From the NCBI GenBank assembly GCA_030433805.1, contig JARUXA010000009.1, positions 124,001 through 188,000 on the forward strand: a DNA stretch of 64,000 nucleotides, written 5' to 3'. The stretch comes from Sphingomonas sp. PsM26 (lineage in GTDB: Bacteria > Pseudomonadota > Alphaproteobacteria > Sphingomonadales > Sphingomonadaceae). The position numbers and the translations under genes were made by a program. Shown here in pieces: positions 60,179-64,000 of this stretch; position 1 is the first letter of the stretch; the number at the start of each line of letters is the position of its first letter. The notes below the pieces were generated by a model. It ran no database searches. It was not told the DNA's origin and was given only the letters and a program-made list of their open reading frames with translations.

Positions 60179-61420
60179 ATGACCGATGCCCCTGTCCCGT
60201 TCGACGTTCTGATCGTAGGCGCGGGGCATGGCGGCGCGCAGGCGGCGATCGCGCTGCGCCAGCGCAAGGTCGAGGGAACGATCGCGCTGCTCGGCGACGA
60301 GCCCGAACTGCCGTACGAACGCCCGCCGCTGTCCAAGGATTATCTCGCCGGGGACAAGCCGTTCGAGCGTATCCTGATCCGTCCGGCGATCTTCTGGGCC
60401 GACCGCGACGTCACCTTGCTCCCCGGGCGCAGCGTCGTCTCGGTCGATCCGGCGGCGCACAGCGTCACGACCGCAGACGGCGAAACGATCGGCTATCGCA
60501 CACTGATCTGGGCGACGGGCGGGGCACCGCGACGGTTGAGCTGCTCGGGGCACGATCTGCGCGGGGTCCACGGGGTGCGGACCCGCGCGGATGTCGACCG
60601 GATGATCGCCGAACTGCCCGCCGTCTCGCGCGTAATCGTCGTCGGCGGCGGCTATATCGGGCTGGAGGCGGCGGCGGTGCTGACCAAGCTCGGCAAGCAC
60701 GTCACCGTGCTGGAGGCGGCACCACGCGTGCTCGCGCGCGTCGCGGGGCCGGCGCTGTCGGACTTTTACGAAGTCGAGCATCGTGCGCACGGAGTCGACT
60801 TGCGCACCGGCGTGACGGTCGCCTGTATCGAGGAGCGCGACGGCGCGGCGTGCGGTGTGCGACTGGGGGATGGCACCGTGCTGCCGGGCGAGATGGTCGT
60901 CGTGGGAATCGGGATCATCCCCGCGGTCGGACCGCTGCTCGACGCAGGGGCCTCGGGGAGCAATGGCGTGACGGTCGACGCATTGTGCCGCACGTCGCTC
61001 CCCGACGTGTTCGCGATCGGCGATTGCGCGGCGCATGCCAACGGCTTTGCCGACGATGCGGTGATCCGGCTGGAATCGGTGCAGAATGCGAACGACCAGG
61101 CGACCACGGTGGCGCGGCTGCTCGCCGGGGAAGAGGTGCCCTATGATGCGGTGCCGTGGTTCTGGTCGAACCAATATGATTTGAAACTCCAGACCGTCGG
61201 GCTGTCGACGGGATATGATGCGACGGTGCTGCGCGGCGATCCGGCGACCCGGAGTTTCTCGGTCGTCTATCTGCGCGGGGGCAGGGTGATCGCGCTCGAT
61301 TGCGTCAATGCGACACGCGATTACGTCCAGGGTCGCGCTTTGGTGCTGGCCCGCGCGGTGGTGGATCCGGCGTTGCTGGCGGATGCGGGCGTGCCGCTCA
61401 AGGAAATGCTGCCGGCCTGA
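60179..61420 (+). CDS. FAD-dependent ferredoxin/rubredoxin reductase-like oxidoreductase
   Basis: A 413-residue pyridine-nucleotide-disulfide-type reductase of the aromatic-oxygenase ferredoxin reductase group. FAD motif [17 protein letters not shown](P) motif [14 protein letters not shown] (about 160) and the second FAD motif DVFAIGDCA (about 280) are present; [15 protein letters not shown] in the C-terminal domain is diagnostic. It would pass electrons from NADH to a 2Fe-2S ferredoxin of a P450 or dioxygenase, though none is adjacent. A longer start at 60119 has the better Shine-Dalgarno (AGGGGGG) and would add 20 residues. Confidence 0.9.
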   Translation: MTDAPVPFDVLIVGAGHGGAQAAIALRQRKVEGTIALLGDEPELPYERPPLSKDYLAGDKPFERILIRPAIFWADRDVTLLPGRSVVSVDPAAHSVTTADGETIGYRTLIWATGGAPRRLSCSGHDLRGVHGVRTRADVDRMIAELPAVSRVIVVGGGYIGLEAAAVLTKLGKHVTVLEAAPRVLARVAGPALSDFYEVEHRAHGVDLRTGVTVACIEERDGAACGVRLGDGTVLPGEMVVVGIGIIPAVGPLLDAGASGSNGVTVDALCRTSLPDVFAIGDCAAHANGFADDAVIRLESVQNANDQATTVARLLAGEEVPYDAVPWFWSNQYDLKLQTVGLSTGYDATVLRGDPATRSFSVVYLRGGRVIALDCVNATRDYVQGRALVLARAVVDPALLADAGVPLKEMLPA

Positions 61421-61432
61421 TCGGTCGCTGCT

Positions 61433-61460
61433 GCTTTCCGGCGAAAGCCGGAATCCAGGG
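61433..61460. repeat. CCGGCGAAAGCCGG-type hairpin repeat
   Basis: GCTTTCCGGCGAAAGCCGGA and the following ATCCAGGG resemble the CCCCGGCGAAGGCCGGGG repeats at the right end of the window. It lies in the 60-bp space between two convergent genes and could serve as a bidirectional terminator. Confidence 0.6.
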
Positions 61461-61480
61461 TCTCACACATATGTAGTTCT

Positions 61481-62200
61481 TCAGGAAAGGACGGGCTCCA
61501 GCACATCCGCCAGTTCGATGAGCGACCCCGCCGCATAATCCCAATCCTGCGCGGCCTTGCGGTCGGGCTTGGGCGCACCGCCCAGTTCCAGCGGGCGATC
61601 GACATAAGCGGTCTGCAACCCGCACGCACGCGCCGCCGCCAGGTCGCTGTGATGCGCCGCGACAAGGCACAGGTCTCCGGGTGCGATGCCGAGAATGTCC
61701 GCAGTTCCGAGATAGGCGGCCGGCAACGGCTTGTAGATCCCGGTTACTTCGGCCCCGAGGATCGCATCCCACGGCAACCCACCGAACCGCGCGAGATGCA
61801 TCATCAGCGCGAGATTGCCGTTCGACAGCGTGACGATCGGCACGCGCGTGCGCAACCGGGTTAGCCCTGCGACCGCATCGGGCCACGGATCGAGCCGCCG
61901 CCACGCCATTGCAAAATCGGCGACGCACGCCGGGTCCGCCACCACCCCATGCGTCGCCAGGAGCGTGTCGAGCGTCTCGCGGTTGAGCACGTCGAGCCGG
62001 GTATAAGGCCGCCGCCCCGACCGGCATTCCTCCATCGCCGGCTGGTAAAGCGCGCGCCATGCGTCCGCGAAGGCGTGCGGGTCGATCCCGGTCACGCCCA
62101 CCTTCGCAAAGAACGCCGCCGCCTCGCGCGCCACGCTGGTTCGCCAGTCGACGACGGTACCGAACACGTCGAAGGCGAGGGCGCGGAGGCGCGGGCGCAT
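61481..62200 (-). CDS. Haloacid dehalogenase type II-like HAD hydrolase
   Basis: A 239-residue HAD protein. Nucleophile Asp11 is in AFDVFGTVVDW; the Ser-Asn segment is VTLSNGN (about 122); Lys lies in GIYKPLPAAY; and LVAAHHSDLAAARACGL matches the L-2-haloacid dehalogenase pattern. Whether it removes halogen or phosphate cannot be decided by eye. Its start overlaps the hisC stop by ATGA. Confidence 0.87.
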   Translation of the reverse strand: MRPRLRALAFDVFGTVVDWRTSVAREAAAFFAKVGVTGIDPHAFADAWRALYQPAMEECRSGRRPYTRLDVLNRETLDTLLATHGVVADPACVADFAMAWRRLDPWPDAVAGLTRLRTRVPIVTLSNGNLALMMHLARFGGLPWDAILGAEVTGIYKPLPAAYLGTADILGIAPGDLCLVAAHHSDLAAARACGLQTAYVDRPLELGGAPKPDRKAAQDWDYAAGSLIELADVLEPVLS

Positions 62201-63294
62201 CAGCCGGCGACGATCTCGCGCAACGCCTCGGCCAGGCCACGCGTCTCGGCTTCGGTGCCGATCGTCATCCGCAACCCGTTCGCCAGTCCCTGCCCGGGCA
62301 ACCAGCGGACAATATAGCCGCGCTCCAGCAGCGCCTTGTACGCGGTCTCCGCGGTGACCGCGCCTTCGAACAGGACGAGCACGAAGTTCGCCTCGCTCGG
62401 CACGGGGCGCAGGCCTGCATTACCGAGCTTCGCCATTTCCTTGGCGAACCACGCGCGCCAGACGCGATTGTGCTCGCGCGACTGGGCGATGAAGTCGGCC
62501 GCGCCGAGCGCCGCGATCGCCGCCTCTTGTCCTGCGGTGGTGCAGCAGAACGGCGCGCGGATGCGGTGCATCGCGGCGATCGCTTCTTCCGAACCATAGC
62601 CCCAGCCGATCCGCTCGGCGGCAAGCCCGTGGATCTTGGAGAAGGTCCGCGTGACGATCACGTTCGCCTGGGTGCGCGCAAGCTCCAGCCCGCCGTCGTC
62701 ATCCTCGGGCGCAAGATATTCGGCATAGGCCTGGTCGAGCACGAGCATCACGTGCGGCGGGAGCGCCGCATGAAGCCGCGCGATTTCGTCCTTGCGCGCG
62801 AAGGTGCCGGTCGGGTTGTTGGGGTTGGCGACGAACACGATGCGGGTGCGATCGGTGACGCAGGCGAGGATCGCGTCGACGTCGGTCGCGTGGTCCGTGT
62901 CCGGCGCGATCACCAGCGTCGCCCCGACGCGGCGGGTGGCGATCTCATAGACCGCGAAACCGTAGCGGACCTGGATCACTTCGTCGCCGGGCCCGGCATA
63001 GGCGCCCGCGATCAGGTGGAGCACCTCGTCCGACCCGGTGCCGTAGATGACACGCGCGGGGTCGAGATCATGATGCGCGGCGATCGCCTCGCGGAGCGCG
63101 ATCGCGCCCGCGTCGGGATAGCGCGCGAGATCGCCCGCATGGCGCGAGAAGGCGGAGACCGCCTGCGCGCTGGTGCCGAGCGGATTCTCGTTCGACGAGA
63201 GCTTGATGACGGGGGCATCGCCATCCGTGGTCGAGCGACCCGGAACATAGGGAGCGATGGCCATGACCCAGGCCTTGGGAAGCGGTGCGTTCAT
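62200..63294 (-). CDS. hisC: Histidinol-phosphate aminotransferase
   Basis: A 364-residue class I/II PLP aminotransferase of the HisC group. KLSSNENPLGTS near the N-terminus, YGTGSDEVLHLIAGAY (about 80), FVANPNNPTGT (about 157), VLDQAYAEYL (about 185) and the PLP lysine in TRTFSKIHGLAAERIGWGYG (about 219) are all present. HisC converts imidazole acetol phosphate to histidinol phosphate; similar enzymes also act on aromatic amino acids. It is away from other his genes, so broader specificity is possible. Confidence 0.9.
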   Translation of the reverse strand: MNAPLPKAWVMAIAPYVPGRSTTDGDAPVIKLSSNENPLGTSAQAVSAFSRHAGDLARYPDAGAIALREAIAAHHDLDPARVIYGTGSDEVLHLIAGAYAGPGDEVIQVRYGFAVYEIATRRVGATLVIAPDTDHATDVDAILACVTDRTRIVFVANPNNPTGTFARKDEIARLHAALPPHVMLVLDQAYAEYLAPEDDDGGLELARTQANVIVTRTFSKIHGLAAERIGWGYGSEEAIAAMHRIRAPFCCTTAGQEAAIAALGAADFIAQSREHNRVWRAWFAKEMAKLGNAGLRPVPSEANFVLVLFEGAVTAETAYKALLERGYIVRWLPGQGLANGLRMTIGTEAETRGLAEALREIVAG

Positions 63295-63416
63295 GCTGAG
63301 CGGTTAGCGTTTGCCGGGGGTTATGGGAAGGGTTTGGCGTCGCATGCCGAGCTTGGGAGAGGCACGCCAAATACCCCGTGCGTCAGACGCCTCCCGACGG
63401 TTCTCTTTCAAAACGT

Positions 63417-63519
63417 TTCCCCGGCGAAGGCCGGGGCCCAGGAGAGGGCGGTTTGTCGTCGTGCGCTGTGCTTCGATAACAGCAACCTGCGCGACTGGGC
63501 CCCGGCCTTCGCCGGGGAA
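63417..63519. repeat. CCCCGGCGAAGGCCGGGG hairpin pair, inverted (pair 1)
   Basis: TTCCCCGGCGAAGGCCGGGG plus CCCAG at 63417-63441 is repeated in inverted orientation at 63495-63519. Each copy is itself a hairpin (CCCCGGC-GAA-GGCCGGGG type). Confidence 0.9.
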
Positions 63520-63651
63520 GGGCTTTTTAGAGAGACACTGCGGGAAAGACGGCCTCGTTTCATTATCTGTTCGATCACCTCCGGATAGAATGCCGAGAGA
63601 GTCGTCCCCCACAAAACCAACGCGGCGCTTCCTCCAGCACCTTCTCAGCGC

Positions 63652-63753
63652 TTCCCCGGCGAAGGCCGGGGTCCAGTAGCGAAGGTCGAGGTCAGCGAGC
63701 CCAGCGCCAGACAACCTACCGCCCTCGACTGGGCCCCGGCCTTCGCCGGGGAA
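63652..63753. repeat. CCCCGGCGAAGGCCGGGG hairpin pair, inverted (pair 2)
   Basis: The same element at 63652-63676 and, inverted, at 63729-63753, giving four copies within about 340 bp. The whole 63295-63791 stretch (about 500 bp) holds no supported gene, only these repeats and their spacers. Confidence 0.9.
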
Positions 63754-63791
63754 GTGCAAGATTGGGACGAACGCGCTGTAAAAAGCCGCCC

Positions 63792-64000
63792 TCAGCCCAC
63801 CGTTTGTTCGATCACCCCGAAGATCGGATGCCGCTTGTCGTCCTCCGCCCAGATTCGCACCGTGTCGCCCGCCTTGAGGAACGGCGTCTTCGCCCCGCCT
63901 GCGAGAATCGTCTCGACCGTGCGCACTTCGGCGAGACATGCATAACCGACCCCGCCGTCCGCGATCGGCTTGCCCGGGCCGCCGTCCGCGTCCCGGTTGG
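63792..64000 (-). CDS. Fumarylacetoacetate hydrolase family protein (3' part only)
   Basis: The last about 69 codons of a minus-strand gene that continues beyond the right edge. The C-terminal sequence GGVGYACLAEVRTVETI, then TPFLKAGDTVRIWAEDD and HPIFGVIEQTVG, matches the end of FAH-family proteins (fumarylacetoacetase/2-keto-4-pentenoate hydratase-like). The catalytic N-terminal part is outside the window, so the reaction cannot be specified. Confidence 0.75.
   Translation of the reverse strand, partial: NRDADGGPGKPIADGGVGYACLAEVRTVETILAGGAKTPFLKAGDTVRIWAEDDKRHPIFGVIEQTVG

Noticed and set aside
63295-63791. CRISPR array
   Set aside because: The repeats are inverted pairs with hairpins and unequal spacing, not direct repeats with regular spacers.

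Overview
The window is a contiguous, GC-rich chromosomal segment of an alphaproteobacterium, most likely Sphingomonas or a close sphingomonad. I base this on gene content (a very large TonB-dependent receptor, GH92, tandem Gfo/Idh oxidoreductases, a CrtI-type desaturase, many PAS/GGDEF/histidine kinase genes), on the rimP-nusA-ylxR-infB-rbfA-truB-rpsO-pnp core order and on the dispersed palindromic intergenic repeats. No rRNA, tRNA, CRISPR array, prophage or complete insertion sequence is seen.

Layout. (1) 1-18382 is carbohydrate utilisation: a Tat-exported isomerase-like TIM barrel plus a GMC oxidoreductase; a minus-strand block gntR - TonB receptor - uxuA - ExuT-like MFS transporter; then a plus-strand run of a DUF1080 protein, three Tat-exported Gfo/Idh oxidoreductases, a divergent ApbE-like protein and a GH92 alpha-mannosidase. 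Together these suggest periplasmic oxidation or cleavage of glycosides and catabolism of uronate/mannonate. (2) 18517-21830 holds a small coiled-coil lipoprotein, an L,D-transpeptidase, a Rap1a/Tai-like protein, a beta-propeller glycosidase and an SDR. (3) 21900-31239 is the most striking part. It has two photoactive-yellow-protein-like PAS proteins, each keeping the chromophore cysteine, Tyr42 and Glu46 equivalents. One is translationally coupled to a hybrid histidine kinase. The other heads a tight operon PYP - PAS/PAS/GGDEF - short p-coumarate ligase-like enzyme - EAL. This reads as a blue-light sensory system with its own chromophore-activating enzyme, wired to c-di-GMP synthesis and breakdown and to a phosphorelay. 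A carotenoid desaturase and a renalase-like flavoprotein lie between the two halves. (4) 31217-34612 holds a histidine acid phosphatase and a second hybrid kinase. (5) 34766-47456 is the translation/RNA-decay operon on the minus strand, with unusual passengers: a VapBC toxin-antitoxin pair, thymidine kinase, an M50 protease and a tautomerase. TruB carries an in-frame palindromic-repeat insertion. (6) 47721-64000 is mixed metabolism: an aldose dehydrogenase, two hotdog thioesterases, cytochrome c, two coupled amidohydrolases (the second without its HxH metal motif), crotonase plus acyl-CoA synthetase, pncB, a CHASE3 kinase with a single-domain response regulator, a rubredoxin/ferredoxin-reductase-like flavoprotein, a haloacid dehalogenase-like protein, hisC and the 3' end of a fumarylacetoacetate hydrolase-family gene.

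Many genes overlap by ATGA or GTGA, so translational coupling is common. Intergenic regions are filled with at least two families of inverted repeats: CCCCTCCC-type double hairpins and CCCCGGCGAAGGCCGGGG-type hairpins.
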